Shown: positions 1 through 13,078, numbered from the stretch's first letter. The stretch: 64,000 bases of DNA from Zeugodacus cucurbitae (GCF_028554725.1 NC_071669.1:36074001-36138000); one strand, 5' to 3'. Translations and numbers: made by a program. Notes: generated from the letters alone by a model not told the origin.

Positions 1-225
1 TTCGAATGTCGAAAGCGCTTCAGCTTGGAAAGTGTTCTGTGTATTACCCGCTGGTGGAAGCTGAGGAACAGTAAGCGCTCCATTCCGTTGGAAAAATCAA
101 GTAAAAGTTGACTTGGTTTCTATTGGAATTTCCGATTGGAGCCAAACAGCAAACAGGGGAGATGACTAGCGCTCTCAAATAGATTCGCCTATAATAGCAT
201 AAGCGGTGCATACGCCAAATATATG
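1..225 (+). mobile_element. 3' end of a degenerate non-LTR retrotransposon (family A)
   Basis: Read on the plus strand, this stretch aligns base for base, with many changes, to the minus strand of 3,320-3,560: the same order of blocks from 'GAAAGTGTTC' through 'CCGTTGG' to a 'GCATACGCC'-like end. The 3,320 copy continues into reverse-transcriptase C-terminal sequence, so this is the 3' tail of the same family. It carries stop codons and no open frame. The clade cannot be fixed by eye. Confidence 0.55.
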
Positions 226-371
226 TATATTTATGTATATGTATATGTATGCAAATATAAATAAGATCAGATTGGCCGGACTCTCCCCATGCCAGATCTT
301 CTATAAAATAATCTAATCTTCTGGTCGTCGAAAAAGGGATCAAATTTGCATTACGTGACTTGCCCTTACGT

Positions 372-486
372 GAGAAGATAAATAAAAGGGACAAAAATCA
401 TAATAATTTCATGAAAAAAATTCAAAGTTTTTCTTTGGCCGTTTTCTCTATGCAATTGAACCTCTTATCGTGGAATCACCCATATA
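372..486 (-). mobile_element. Truncated end of a TIR MITE (same family as 47,427-47,876)
   Basis: The block 'GACAAAAATCATAATA', 'TTTCATGAAAAAA', 'CTTTGGCCG', 'CTCTATGCA', 'CCTCTTATCGTGGAATCACC' ending in 'CATATA' is the reverse complement of the left end of the complete MITE at 47,427. Only about 115 bp survive; the partner end is not seen. Confidence 0.7.
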
Positions 487-1139
487 CAAATTGACGTAAT
501 TATATGTTTTAAGGTACCTATTATTTTTAGTAAAATTTAATATTGAAATATATAAGTATTTCATGGTTCAAACTTTTGAAATATGCATATAAAATGTACA
601 AAATTTCATGCGGAAGGTTGTTGAATAATTAGAGATGTCCGCACAGCATCCATTCGCGTTCGCTAACACAGACATAACTCACCGTTATAAAACAGCGTAA
701 AACTTTGCCCTTTTAGCGCTAAGTCACTAAATTAACTACCTGCAAATTTAATTGAGTAAAAGTATACAAAAATCTAACAAACAACTTTTACACCACAATT
801 ATGCGGCGCTTGAACGTCATCCTCAGCATATCTATATACATACAATCTAACTATGTAGCATATACATATCAATATACATACATGTATAAACAGTCTAAAA
901 CAGTGCAAGAAATGCTTTTAGCAAAAAATTTTACATTAAGAAAATAATAGCCTCAACTGGAATAATTCACGGTATTTTTGAATCACTTTCTGGTATCAAA
1001 CTTTTTTGTCACATTATAAATACTTCGATTGCTATCTGAAATCGTACTTTACTATCTAAAGTGTTGCTAGTATCCACATCTAAAAACATTAACAGCGACT
1101 TCATGAGAGGTTGCATGGGAATAACCATAGTCTGATAAC
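487..1139. other. Gene-free AT-rich stretch
   Basis: No open frame with a recognisable domain and no repeat shared with the rest of the window was seen. Short TATG/CATA runs are present around 830-890. Confidence 0.5.
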
Positions 1140-1480
1140 TTGAAACTCTTAGTACAATTCTTAATTAAGAGGAAAAACTCAGTAAAAAGATTGGATAAGG
1201 AAGCGAAGCGAATGGGTCTGAAGGTAAATGAGGACAAGACCAAATATCTCCTGACCTCAAACAAACAGTCAGCGCACTCGCGTCTTGGCTCCCATGTCAC
1301 TGTTGATTGTCATAAATTTGAAGTCGGATAATTTCGGTTACCTTGGAATCAGCATACACAACACCAACAATGTCAACCTCGAGATCCAACGCATGATCAC
1401 TCATGCCAACAGGTGCTACTTTGGACTGAATAGGAAATTGAAAAGAAAAGTCTTCTCCCGATGAACAAAAACGATAATGT
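1140..1480 (+). mobile_element. Fragment of non-LTR retrotransposon family A (RT thumb/connection region)
   Basis: A plus-strand frame reads LDKEAKRMGLKVNEDKTKYL followed by SNKQSAHSRLGSHVTVD. The 'GLKVNEDKTKY' block is typical of the segment just after the RT palm in one class of non-LTR elements. After a frame break the DNA continues as the segment 'CCAACAGGTGCTACTTTGGA' that is also present, on the other strand, at about 3,850-3,880. It is broken by frameshifts and truncated on both sides. Confidence 0.8.
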
Positions 1481-3319
1481 CAACATCCGATGAGGCAGCA
1501 CATGGAATTTCGAGAAAAATTTTAGATTTATGGTCCTTTGAACATTGGCGTCGGCGAATACCAAATTAGCCATACTTACAAATTGAAATGTAAAACCATG
1601 CTTACTCTCCAAGATATTTTTTTATAAATGTATAACACCGATATAAGTTATATGCAGCAACAGACAAATAAGTTTGTAGAACGGAAAAAATTATGGTTGT
1701 TTTTGGTGAGTTCCGAAATTAATGAAATTAATTTTTGCCAGTGTCTCGCTATCTTCTTCAATTATGTATAAATATTATTTTGTAATGGACGCGGCTACAC
1801 AAGTAGAAAACTGCCACTAAACCGCAGGCAAACTAACATCCGAAAAACGACTAACTTTTGCACTGTTGCGAAATCAGGTGGAACTATGAAGAGGTGCGCT
1901 GAAACCTGAAATGTTTGAAAATTTAAACACAAGGTAACGAAGCGAATTCCAGCGCCATAAATTACGCTCTGACAGTCACATAGAAAAACAGTTGGACTGT
2001 AGAGACTGAGTAAAGTGCGCTTGCTTTCTTCCCAAAGGAGTAAGAGTAGTGGGTAAAAGTAGCAACGCTATTTCGAATAAAGCAATAAAGGTTTGGATTG
2101 TAGTGTGCATTTAAATTTGTAAGTATGTATCTATGAACAGGCGGTGAAGTACTTCAAAATGCGGCAGAAGCTTTGTTTCTGTCGTCTACCTTGATGAAGT
2201 TTCCGCAGAGGAGCGCTCCTCGAACCGGCTATAAACATGGCCACATAAACTTCTGTAATTCAAATTTTAGCCTAACCACAAAAAACTAGAAAAGCAGTTT
2301 CAAAATAAGCCGGAGCCAATGACAAAGTTTTACATAACGGAAGGTAGCGGTAGATATGTTTCCATGTTCAAATGGGGGTACATTTATATTCATACACATG
2401 CCTGTATGTTCGTTTTGCTAAAAGAAGGCTGTGGGACATTTAGGACTCTTTTGCTACATTGTAAAGTCTGACAGTTTGTAATGCCCAAAATTGAAAATCA
2501 TCCAGAATTATTATTTTTTTTTAAGAGAAGTCTACACCAAACAATACTCTTCCGCTTCGTAAATGTGTGTATACGTCGAGCCACTTTGCATATATGGTAT
2601 GTATACCTACATACGTATTTGTATATGTGTATTTTTTTGTAAATTGGAAAGGTGGTAAAAGATCAAATACAATGGCGGACATAAATTGGTATAGTAAACG
2701 CTATATTTTGATACGTTTTTCTTTGTAAAAATTTCATTTTATTATTTTGCTGTTCACAAGCCAACAGCACACACTTACATATCTACATACATATTTAATT
2801 ACGTAGCTGAACATAGCGCACACGCTTGAGAACTCCAACAGCTGAACCAAATTGAATTTGTGAGTCCGAAATCTAAAAGAATTGGAATATTTGAATGTGC
2901 GAAAAAGTTGTCTAACGGAGTCAAACAGGTCGTGTCCATAATCAGTGTTGAGAATTGATATTCTTGTTAGCACAACCAATACAACAAATTGAGTCTTAAG
3001 CACGCCCGAAATTAGCCTTGTTACTGATGTATGTATGTTAAGTGCTCTTTAAGTTGCCATTCAAGTTCACGATTTTGAAACCTTGTTATTTACATTTATA
3101 TACATTGAAAAACTTGTTTCGGTAATTTGCTACATTTAAGTCAACATAAGTTCCGAACATGTACATATGTATATTCACTTCAACTGCTGCCATATCTTTA
3201 ACAACATTATTTACATATTAACATTTTATATATCGAATCTAACATTTCGATAAATAAAACGGAGAAAAATCTCTAGATTTGTTTTCCGTTGTTCTAAAGA
3301 GATCATTTTTATAACTTGT
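1481..3319. other. Gene-free stretch
   Basis: No host gene or recognisable mobile element. Open frames are short and without domain signatures. Short TATG/TACA runs occur near 2,580-2,630 and 2,770-2,800. Confidence 0.45.
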
Positions 3320-3955
3320 ATGTATGTATGTGATTGGCGTTGCAACCGTTTAGCCGGTTATAGCCGAATCGACGATAGTGCGCCACCTCTCTCTCTCCTT
3401 CGCAGTTCGGCGCCAGTTGGAGATCCCAAGTGTAACCAGGTCGCTCTCCACCTGGTCCCTCCAACGGAGTGGAGGCCTTCCCCTTCCTCGGCTTCCTCCG
3501 GCGGATACTGCATCGAACACTTTCAGGGCTGGAGTGTTTCGTCCATTCGGACAACATGATCTAGCCAGCGTAGCCGCTGTCTTTTTATTCGCTGAACTAT
3601 GTCAATGTCGTCGTATAACTCGTACAGCTCATCGTTCCATCGTCTGCGGTATTCGCCGTTGCCAATGTTCTGAGGACCATAAATCTTGCGCAAAATTTTC
3701 CTCTCGAAAACTCCTAGTGTCGTCTCATCTGATGTTGACATCGTCCAAGCTTCTGCACCGTAAAGCAGGACGGGAGTGATAAGCGACTTGTAGAGCTTGA
3801 TTTTGGTTCGTCGAGAGAGGACTTTACTGTTCAATTGCCTACTCAGTCCAAAGTAGCACCTGTTGGCAAGAGTTATTCTGCGCTGGATTTCGAGGCTGAC
3901 ATTGTTCGTGTTGTTAATGCTGGTTCCCAGGTATACGAAATTATCTAACTTATAT
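3320..3955 (-). mobile_element. 3' part of non-LTR retrotransposon family A (RT C-terminal domain)
   Basis: The minus-strand frame 3,834-3,523 (103 aa) reads KIKLYKSLITPVLLYGAEAW, then FERKILRKIYGP, WNDELYELY and RLRWLDHVVRMDE. This is the conserved C-terminal stretch after the RT core in a common class of non-LTR elements. Upstream on the minus strand the frame continues as the 'YLG(T)SI' and 'ANRCYFGLSRQL' blocks with a few breaks, and downstream it runs into a 3' tail shared with 1-225. No endonuclease or YADD core is present, so it is a 5'-truncated dead copy. Confidence 0.85.
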
Positions 3956-6356
3956 TATCTAACTTATAACTTAGTTGCTGAAATAAGAAGCGCGTACAAA
4001 AATACAATTGATTCCGATTAATAAAATCAATCAAATTACGAGCGAAATAGTTCTTTTATCACTGAAAAAACCAATTCAATAACCATCAGTTCTAGCTCTA
4101 ACTGAATAAATAACAACAAAGGAGGGATGAAAAATACATATGTATGTATGGCACAAGACATTTTCGAATAGCCTGTTGATAGAAAAATTAAGAAATTGAT
4201 GAAAATAGAAGCAAATATGTACATAAGTGAATTGTGATTATCAGAATGATTATCAGAGTTACTTTCTTGATCTTTCATTAATACGTTTTAATTTGGCACA
4301 AAATAAACTAGATATAGTCATTAGAATAAAAAGTTATGTGCCCTAAATAAAATCAAAATCTAACCTCTTTGCCATATAACATCGTTTTGCAACGGCAAAC
4401 CTCTGACCACTTTTCTAAAGTATAAAAATATTTAGCACTAAAATCCACTGAGTAGATCTAAAATATTAGTAACTAAATTAAGATTAATTCAAATTGCTTA
4501 AAAAATAGCATGTATAGGTAAACTATGAAAGAGGATATTTGAGAAAAAAACGGTGTAAATAAAGGAACAGAGACCTCCCATCTCAAAAACGAAAACAGTA
4601 AATCGTTAAAAATATATAGTTATTTTAATATTATACTATCACATGCCTAACGTCTAATTTATATGAAATTCGTTGCATTTTTTCTTTCTAGAGAAGTTAA
4701 GTCTCCGGAATGATAAATACATAGAAAGTAATGACACACACATCTAGATTTACACAACAGATTCCACCTGGTTGTTGATTATAGATATAAAATGGATTGG
4801 CCTGCAGTTAAAAACATTTTGAAAATTAAATGTGGTCATGAATATAAACAAATTACAGCAACAAACCGCTTTACTACTGTGCTAAGTGCCGGAGGTTAAG
4901 CGAAATGAGTTGTGGCGACGCTCCAAATAACGCACTCGATGAAGCCTTAAAGCGACTGCCACCCTTTTGTTTTGACAACAACAAGCGAACCATCAACCGA
5001 CATACCCACATTGGTGTGTAATTGAAAATGAGCAATTGGCGCAATAGCTCCATTTCTCACTTTCCCTCGAGCAGCTACTGAAGGGTTGTTCCGAGCGAGC
5101 GGTAGCGAAGCGCACGGATGGGCTATGCACACACATAAAATGGAGTCACTTTATTTGCATACTTCACGCCGTGCAATCACTCTTCCCACGCACGCACCCA
5201 CCAACAACGGTTCAACTCCATTTTGATTGCTTGCACTAGTAGACGGCACTCATTACCACGCTCCTGCTGTTGTCGTGCAAGCCCGAGGGCCGCCCCAGCT
5301 GTGGAGGCGTTGCCGTGTATCGTTATGAGATTCGGTAATTTGCTTACGATTATAACGGTATTTGCATTGTATTTAAGTGTATTTAAACACGTTTTGCTTT
5401 CCATCAGCAGTTTGAGCAGAGCCGTTTGAGGGCGGAGTGATGAGAATGATGGCTCTACTGGGGATTAGCTCACAACCCACAAGCACGTAGATATGTTTAT
5501 ATTGTAGTAATGTAGGCGTGGGAGTCTAAAGCCTATGTTAACACAATTGTGGGAAAGTTTTACAGAAAGTTTCAACAACAACAATCACTTAAGTGGTATG
5601 GAGCTAAGCCAAGAAAGTGCGTTCATTACTCTTGTTGTTGTTACAAGAATAAACGCATTTTTAAATGAGCGCATAATTTATTACGGTCAAAATGTTGTTG
5701 CAATAACTTCAACAATACACACCAGCAAAAACAAAAATATATAAGTAGAACAGAAGCAAACAAAAAACACTCCTGCCAGAAGGGGAAACAGTTGACGAGG
5801 TTTCCCGAGCCCCCGTTGGTTGCTCATACGCATGTTTGTACATACATATATCACATATAAGAGTGAGTGCTAGAAGTTGGAGGCAATTTCGTTTGCGCAA
5901 ATGTGATAAATATGAAATGCGATTATTGCGGTTATTGTTTCAGGAAGAGCACTTCCACCTACCGGCCTTCTACAGGAGCATGCAGACAAAGTCGTCGCAA
6001 TGTAATATGTCCTTGCAGCCGCTTGATGAAGCTTATTAGTGTGGATCCACAGAAAGCACAAGTGCACACGACATACACAAATGCTCGTAACGAATGGGGG
6101 CTGCGCTCACAAGGAAATGTGGAAGCATGACTTTGACGATGTGTTTGCTTAATGCTAACAAACCGGAAAGGAAGTCGGTAAATTTTATTAGTGTAATTAT
6201 GTTGTTAAGCTAATAATTGGTAGCGTTATTATGAAGCTTATATTCACGCTTAAATAAATAGTGTTTTTGCATGACGCGTTTTTATTGCTCTATTTTGAGG
6301 TGAGTTGCAATGAGTTTGCACAGTGTTTACCCATTATTTACATTCAGGGGTTTAGT
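3956..6356. other. Gene-free stretch with a GC-richer island at 4.9-6.1 kb
   Basis: No recognisable gene. The part from about 4,900 to 6,130 is less AT-rich than its surroundings and carries overlapping short frames on both strands (up to 87 aa) with no domain signature. It could hold a non-coding exon or a regulatory region. Nothing distinguishes these possibilities in the sequence. Confidence 0.4.
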
Positions 6357-6800
6357 TTAATGTTTATACTCTCGCAACATTTTGCACAGGATATTATAGT
6401 TTTGTTCACATAACGGTTGTTTGTAATACCTAAAACTAAGCGAGTTAGATATGGGGCTATATATACCAAAGTTATCGGGGTGAAGAGTAGATTTGAATTC
6501 AGAATGTCTGTCTGTCCGTTGATAAAACTTGGTACACATATTCCTTGGCGCTATGAGAGGATTGGTATCGAATAGATGGAATGGTTATAACCGAAGAATT
6601 ATAAAGTGATATAACTAAGCCATAAATAAAGCTATAAAAGTGAAATTTGATACAAAGACACTAAGGAGCAGCATACTTTGATGGATTTTTTTTTGTAGAA
6701 ATGTGCATACCTCATAAACTACTAAAGCTACATATATCAACCAAACTTTCTGGAGTCATTTCCATTATACATACTTTCACAGGAATAAAGAATTTCGTTC
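6357..6800 (+). repeat. TCGCAA interspersed repeat, copy 1 (partial)
   Basis: It starts 'TATACTCTCGCAACATTTTG', followed by 'TTGTTCACATAACGGTTG', 'ACTAAGCGAGTTAGATAT', 'GTCTGTCTGTCCG' and 'AAGCCATAAATAAAGCTATA'. The same blocks in the same order recur at 21.5, 26.3, 29.2 and 39.1 kb. It has no coding capacity and the right end is degraded. Confidence 0.85.
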
Positions 6801-9189
6801 ATCAACATCTCAAACCGTTTTTGTTTATTTTTGTTTTATTTGAAAAAAACTTTTGTCGCACTATTATTTAAAAACCCTTTAGAAATAGTAAGCACATTCC
6901 CTTGCTGAATGAAGAAGGGTTCACATTAATTCAAAGTGTGTCTAAAAGCTGCAAGAGTGCAAATAACTTGAAATGTTTATGCATTTATACGCAAATAATT
7001 TTAAGGCACGATTGGTATTTTTGTATCAACACTTAAGGCTTCGAGTAGCGATGAGTTTAGTTTTTGAATCCGCGTTTAAGTTCAGATGCCTATACCAAAC
7101 ATGTATTTACTTTTGAGTTTTGCTGAAACCATAATTTTCTCATCAGTTTTCATTAATTGTAATTTTTTAGCATCGATTGTGTCTTTTATAATTCATTATA
7201 AGTAATCAGATATACAATGGGTTTGAGAGATAATGATTTTCCTATATTTACTGGATGATCGGTTCCATTTAGTGTTTACTTTGAAATAATTATTCTAGTG
7301 TCCTGAGCATATATTATTATTTACCAGCATTACTTAGGGTACGTGAATGAAATGGACCAAGTTGTTTGTTTCTTCTAGGTACCTCGAACTGCGTCAACCA
7401 ACTATAGAGAAAAGGATCAGCAAACCATTTAAAAGAGCAAAAAAGTAACCAATCAAACCGTTTGGGTCAAATTTTTATGTACGCAACACAACCAATTAAA
7501 ATGAAATCATTCAAGGCAAAGAACAATTAGATTATCACATAGTTATATTGTAATCACATTTCTTTAAACATTAAACATATTTTTTAAAAACTTAATCGGG
7601 TTATTACCTTTAACGATCTGGATTCGCAATAATTGTAGTGCAACGATTTGGACAGACATTATATGCCTTTAAACAGTATAGATGATCTAAAATCAGTTCC
7701 CACATGAATTAAACTTACTACATACATATTTTAATATACATTCGATACGCACACATACCCTACATAAGAGCATACGCACTTCAAGCACACTCATATATAT
7801 TATTTCGCACATTAGTACCAGAAGCTGTTACTGCGCCAGAAACCTTCTGCTACATTTAAGCGGCGACTCGTCCGACAATAGCCTTATCGAAATCGGAGCG
7901 CATGCAAGAATATGTTTCACCTTGTTAGCGCATTCCGGCTGAAAGCGCCGACATGCATATGAGTCCAGCGTCTATCGTCAATCTAACCAGCCAACCAGAC
8001 CCAGCTTATGCGGGAATTCGTTCCAGCTGTAGTAGTCATGTGACCATTTTAAAATCTCTGCAACACTCACAAAAACTCTAATGAGTTACATATGATTTCG
8101 AATGAAGACAAACTATGTGAGAGGGCAGTAAACCGGACAAATGCAGTCGAAATATGCCGCTACCCTTCTCTGTTCGTTTACGCAGACTCAAAGCATGCTG
8201 GCGGCATGCTTCTGTAGTCATGTTAACGAAATTGTTTTTGAATTTCAATATTTCTTTGTTTATCTGCGCATTTCGCATAACGAATGGCCTTACAAATCAC
8301 ACGTCGGCAATAGACAATCAGCAAATCGGCGAATCTTCAAATCGCACACCCTTGTTGACTTTATTTAACCGAACACTTCGAACAAATTTATTCAACATTA
8401 CTGCGGCCGTTTTTCCCATGCGAGTGGCCCGGCACGAGCAGCAGCGCACAATTTGCTTGCCGTGTCGAATTTTTACAGAGCGAGTCGAATTCCTCTGCTC
8501 TGTTTTGGGGTTGCTGCTACTAGCGCGCTTAGCTGCTAACAAGGATACCACTTGCTACCCACAAACCGAGGCACACACTCACATGCACACCAACTGTGAC
8601 GACTGTGTGTGATGATGGCTCACTTAGAAGACTCCATGCCATCGCGTTGCCGCTGCACTGCACAAATGAGCCACGGCAAATTACGTTGATTTAGCGTATC
8701 CAAATCGCGTTAGGTTATAGAAAACTCCCAGCGGATATCACTTACTGGCGTTGAATTTCGCAATGTCATTGGATTTTTTACAGCACAAGCATACATCAAT
8801 TGATATGAACTTGTTTGAGCGCTTTGTTCCCATGATGAGATTATGTTTTCACGCTTTTGAGCTTGGGAACTCGCGCTGCTTAGCTACAGACAGCGTACAG
8901 ACTCATAGTCTTTGTTCACAGCTCATTTTATTGCACTAAATTTGCAAACACTCCTTGGCTTTCTGGTTGCACTTGCGTTTGCGATGGGTAGGGGGCAAGC
9001 GGGAAGGTATTTAGCAACCGTGTTTCTATTAGGTAAAGCTCGAATTACCAATACCTTTAAAGTATTATTTTGACTTTAATTTTTGACTTTTAATTTTACA
9101 CACATTTTGTATATTAAAATTTTAGAGCCTTTTATTGTCGAATCTATTACGATAGATGACGAAAATTCCGTGAGGTTGATAGCGACTCT
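6801..9189. other. Gene-free stretch
   Basis: The longest frame (8,154-8,612 plus, 152 aa) has no recognisable domain and overlaps open frames on both strands in a locally less AT-rich segment. I do not call it a gene. No repeats shared with the rest of the window were found. Confidence 0.4.
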
Positions 9190-9830
9190 AAGTGGGACCC
9201 TTTTAGAAGGGTAGCAAGTCATTAATTGTGGGCAGGAGTTTGCATCATCAGCAGTGAGGAGGGCGGAAGAGCGAAGCGAAATCTGCTGCTTATCTAAGAA
9301 ATGGGGCTGGTGACTGGACAGTGAGGAGTCACTAAAACTACTCATGGACGCCCATTTACCAAGAAACCAAGGGGCATCTCTTGGGAAGCTTCAGGAGGGT
9401 GGCACCGCCATCACAGACCTTTTGGACGAACGACATCTAACCTGTTTTTTGAATTCCATCAAACCTTTAAAGTCCCCGGGACCGGATGGCATATACCTGT
9501 GCAGCTACAGCGAGCTGTCTAGGTATCCTGCACCCCATCTATGCTAACTGCGTCAGATAAAAGCTCAACATGCATACTTTCAGGGCTGGTCGATAGACAT
9601 CGCTTTACACTCAGTAGTGTCGTGGATGGAGGAGGCTCATTATTTAATGATTACGCGGTAGGCTCCTTTCTCGATGTTGAGGGGCCTTCAACAATGTAAG
9701 ATTGTAAGCGGTATAACTGTCGTTGTGGAGTGGTGTAGTACACGTGCACTTTGGACGGTAAATAGAAGAACCCGGCAAGGTCGGGTCTCACACCAAATGT
9801 GGTTTTATGGCTCTAGGGCACCATAATTAA
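9190..9830 (+). mobile_element. Non-LTR retrotransposon RT fragment (family B, RNase H-type)
   Basis: The frame at 9,344-9,547 ends in the RT hallmark KPLKSPGPDGI. Downstream, in shifted frames, 'FLDVEGAFNNV' (palm motif A region) and a piece around 9,765-9,790 resembling the 'TRxGxxQG' segment are readable. The same layout (FKSPGPDGIFPAQLQ, then a degraded motif A) is found in the longer element at 51,348-53,483, so both probably belong to one family or sister families. It is multiply frameshifted and truncated. Confidence 0.75.
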
Positions 9831-9831
9831 T

Positions 9832-10232
9832 CGCCAAAATCGGACTACAACTTTTCAAGGCCCCAGGTATCAATAAAAAAGAACTCGGTGAGGAATTTTT
9901 TATAAAAACGAAAAGTGTTTACCGAAAGAATCAGCAAACCTCTCATATAATTTAATGTTATTCAGAGGGATATCTTTCTTCTCTGTATCAAACATTTTTA
10001 AAATTGGGTCATAACACTTCTAGCTCTCTTATACCTTATATTAGGGGTTACAAACATCCGGTGGGCTTCATACCGTATATATGTAAGACATTCAGTGAGT
10101 GTATAATCTTTTATATCGTGTAGCTCGATGGTCAAAATGAGTGAAATTCTTTCAGGAATGACTCCTGTCCTCACATGCTATATATAATGATTTCGTTATA
10201 GTTAAATTATGTCGTCTTGATTCAATTATATA
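9832..10232 (+). repeat. TCGCAA interspersed repeat, copy 2, left part (split by Tc1 insertion)
   Basis: 'CAAAATCGGACTACAACTTT', 'TCAAGGCCCCAGGTAT' and 'TCTCTGTATCA' match the 3' half of the long copy at about 40,100-40,300. The repeat resumes at 11,862 after the Tc1-like element. Confidence 0.8.
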
Positions 10233-10234
10233 TA

Positions 10235-11859
10235 CAGAGATAGTCAAAATTATTTACACATCGGACGTTTTTTTACAAGTTTCACACAAAAAGCATTCGC
10301 TTGTTGTTGTATGTCACTATGTTGTTGTAAACCTTGATCTGTTCCTGAGCGAATGAAGTCAGTTTGGCTAGAATAGCTAGAAATATGGCGGAGATATACG
10401 CAAATGAACTGAAGACTCGCAGTAGTCAAAATTATTTACACACATTTTTTTTGCGTCAAAAGTATTTACACACAATTTGAACTCTATTATCCTGTTCTTA
10501 TTTAATGATAACTGTAAAATTTTAATGTTCAGTATAAGTTCCTAATCTAAGGCGATAAATTCATAATTGGTTACATTACCATTGGCGTCAATAACTGCCT
10601 GCTTTATGGTCCGAATTGATTCAACACAATTGTGCGCTAAGTTAACAGTTAATTTAGACCAAATGTCGGTAATTTTGGCGTTTTCGTTTATTATATCAAT
10701 CGCCCTCTGATATTTAACGAAAGGCCAAACATTTTGACTAAAGTTTTGATTAGGGCTGTGCGGAGGTCCACTTGATTTGCATACTTTCATTTAAAACTTT
10801 TGTAGGTAAAGGTCCTCTATGAAATGGAGCATTGTCCTGTTGTTAAATGTAGTCAATAGTTGTGTAGTTAGTCATGTGAATTTTGATATATCCGGATGAT
10901 ACCCTACCTAAATTAGTAGCAAATCTCCAAAACTTAAGTAAGGAAAACTTTCCCAAAAAATCAGCATGTCACCTCCGACTCTGTTTAGCGCCTAAACTGC
11001 ATATTTCTTATTTTCACGTGGTAAATGCATAAAGCGTTTGCTAAACAAGCCCTGGAACCAAAATTCAGCATTATCTGCCCACGACAAGCTCTAGAATCTA
11101 ATTTAAGGCAAATGACTGGCATATCGTTTTTTATTTTCGGAAATATTGACCAAATTCACCTTTTTTTGCCAAACGTCAGGTATTTATGTTAACTTCTTTA
11201 ATGTCCTGAGCAGTGTAGCATCATTTACTGTTCGTGCAATATGCTGATTCGAAGCTGTTGCAATATTAACAGGACTAAATAGGCGATTTTGTATGACAGT
11301 TCCTACTAATCTTCTGCATTCTCTTTGAGTTATCACAGGTTTTCGTCCAGTTATCTTTAAATTGCTCTTGCAATATTTCGTGTCCTTTTTTTAATAATAT
11401 TACAAACACTATACCATCAAATTCTGTAAATTTTAACTAACTCCGAAGCCGAAACCCCTGTCTTAAACTTAGTAACAGTCTCCGATCTAGTTATAATCGA
11501 TAATTCCTTTGTTTTCTGCATTTTATTTACCATTTTTTATGTTTTAAAGGCTGAGTTAGGTTGTTATGAATGCAAAAAAATTCAATTACTACTCTTGCTT
11601 AAACCAAATCCAAGGATAAAGGCTAAATCGCCGTGTGTAAAAACTTTTGACGCAAAAAAAAATGTGTGTAAATAATTTTGACTACTGCGAGTCTTCAGGT
11701 CATTTCTAGTTATTTTAGCTATTCTAGCCAAACTGACTTCATTCGCTCAGGAATAGATCAAGGTTTACAACAACATAGCGACATACAACAACAAGCGAAT
11801 GCTTTTTGTGGGAAACTTGTAAAAAAACGTCCGATGTGTAAATAATTTTGACTACCTCT
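10235..11859. mobile_element. Tc1-like transposon with long IR/DR ends (inactive)
   Basis: Left end 'CAGAGATAGTCAAAATTATT' at 10,235 is mirrored by a right end reading inward as 'GAGGTAGTCAAAATTATT', each flanked by TA (10,233-10,234 and 11,860-11,861). The inverted repeats run about 230 bp inward (10,241-10,475 and 11,631-11,856). Each carries three direct repeats of GTCAAAA(T/G)TATTTACACA: left copies near 10,242, 10,423 and 10,453. This is the IR/DR architecture known from Tc1 relatives such as Minos, Paris and Sleeping Beauty. The size, about 1.6 kb, suits a complete Tc1-type element. Confidence 0.93.
10542..11537 (-). pseudogene. Tc1-type transposase, decayed
   Basis: On the minus strand, a broken frame can be followed from 'KMQKTKELSI' with an HTH-like 'TGVSASELVKIY' near 11,470. 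It passes 'TGRKPVITQRECRRLVG' around 11,300 and 'NAEFWFQGLFSKRFM' around 11,050, and ends in 'SPNQNFSQNVWPFVKYQRAI' at 10,790-10,542. The order (paired-like HTH, DDE core, 'SPDLNxIENxW'-like block) is that of Tc1 transposases. Frame breaks and stops occur throughout, and the last block lacks the usual E of 'IEN', so it cannot be active. The element ends flank it on both sides. Confidence 0.85.
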
Positions 11860-11861
11860 AT

Positions 11862-11935
11862 ATAATTAAATTGCGAGAGTATAAAATGGTCGGTTACTCG
11901 CGAACTTAGTAATGTTTTACTTGTTTCTTGTAATA
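11862..11935 (+). repeat. TCGCAA interspersed repeat, copy 2, right terminus
   Basis: 'ATTGCGAGAGTATAAAATGG' then 'TCGGTTACTCGCGAACTTAG' and 'TTTTACTTGTT' is the right terminus of the family (compare 40,470-40,530). It follows directly after the TA at the Tc1 right end, showing that the Tc1 element landed inside an older repeat. Confidence 0.85.
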
Positions 11936-13078
11936 ATGTGGATTGATGCCAAAAATTAGTAAAATCGGGTAAACATTTCCCCTATCTCCAATATATCTAA
12001 TATTACGATTGATTTTTAAGCTTCCGATATTACCGAAGTTAAATAAAAATTTAATACCATATATAACGATGGTTGGTTGTGAAACACTTTTATGTTCATC
12101 ATTCTAACTTCATTTTAAGATGTTATACACTAATTTCTTTATTCTTAATTCTCGTTTTCAGGAGGTTATCCTGAATATCTTTATTACAAGACAATCACAT
12201 TGTCATTGTCAAGCGCAATGATGTGCTGAGTCATTTTAAACAATTTCATATTAGAATATCCTGTTAACATTTATGATACGTGAGAGTTTCTAAGGATACA
12301 CTGATTGTTACAAATCGTGAGATGCTCAATATGACAAAAATGTAATACAAAGCACCCACGCTTTTTAATATTTTTTCATTAATTATTTTTTTCATTTTTT
12401 AGTTTGATACGGTTTAAAAGCGTGTTCTTTAGTTTTGTTAGAGGGGAAACCACAAAATCGTCATGTTACTAATTGGCTTTTATAGACATGTTTTGAAACG
12501 TATATATGTACATATACATATGCTTTTCGGAAGTGTTTAATGTATAAATGATGATAAGCATCTGAATTTTAACCCCAAAAGTTCTTCCTAATATAAGCCA
12601 AGCTTTGCAATTGCGAAACTAAATATTATTAACTGAAAGCCATGTGTTTTGGATTCATATTATTTTTTTGGTGTGCTGTTGTTTTTATATTTATGTAATC
12701 ACAAATATTTGTTGTGGCATCTTTGCATTTTAAATTCCTATCTTCTATATAGCCAACATACATCAGTTTGGAGGCCATCTAAAGTGAGAAAGCGAAGCCC
12801 GTTTCTGTTGGTTGTCCGTTTGCCTAGGTTAGGTTGAAAAGGTTGAACTTCGCGACAGGACATGACAACTGACCTCTGAAACCTGAAAAATAAACTTATT
12901 GGGCTTCTCAAACAATTACGATTTGAAAGCTTCCGTTCAACTTTAGTCCTAAAAATCATAAATATATGTAATTCAGATTCTTTTCTTCTTTTTTTTAACA
13001 TCGCTAATGATTTATTGGTTAACACTTAGTGCATTATGTTATATCTATGGATGTATATATGTATGTCCTAATACAATA
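11936..13078. other. Gene-free stretch
   Basis: No gene. A short block at 12,780-12,840 ends in 'CCTAGGTTAGGTT', which in reverse complement resembles the 'CCTAACCTAA' tail of the retrotransposon ending at 53,483; it may be a short 3' scrap of such an element. Confidence 0.4.

Noticed and set aside
8154..8612. 152-aa plus frame
   Set aside because: Overlaps open frames on both strands, with no recognisable domain or splice context; low-AT DNA explains the open length.
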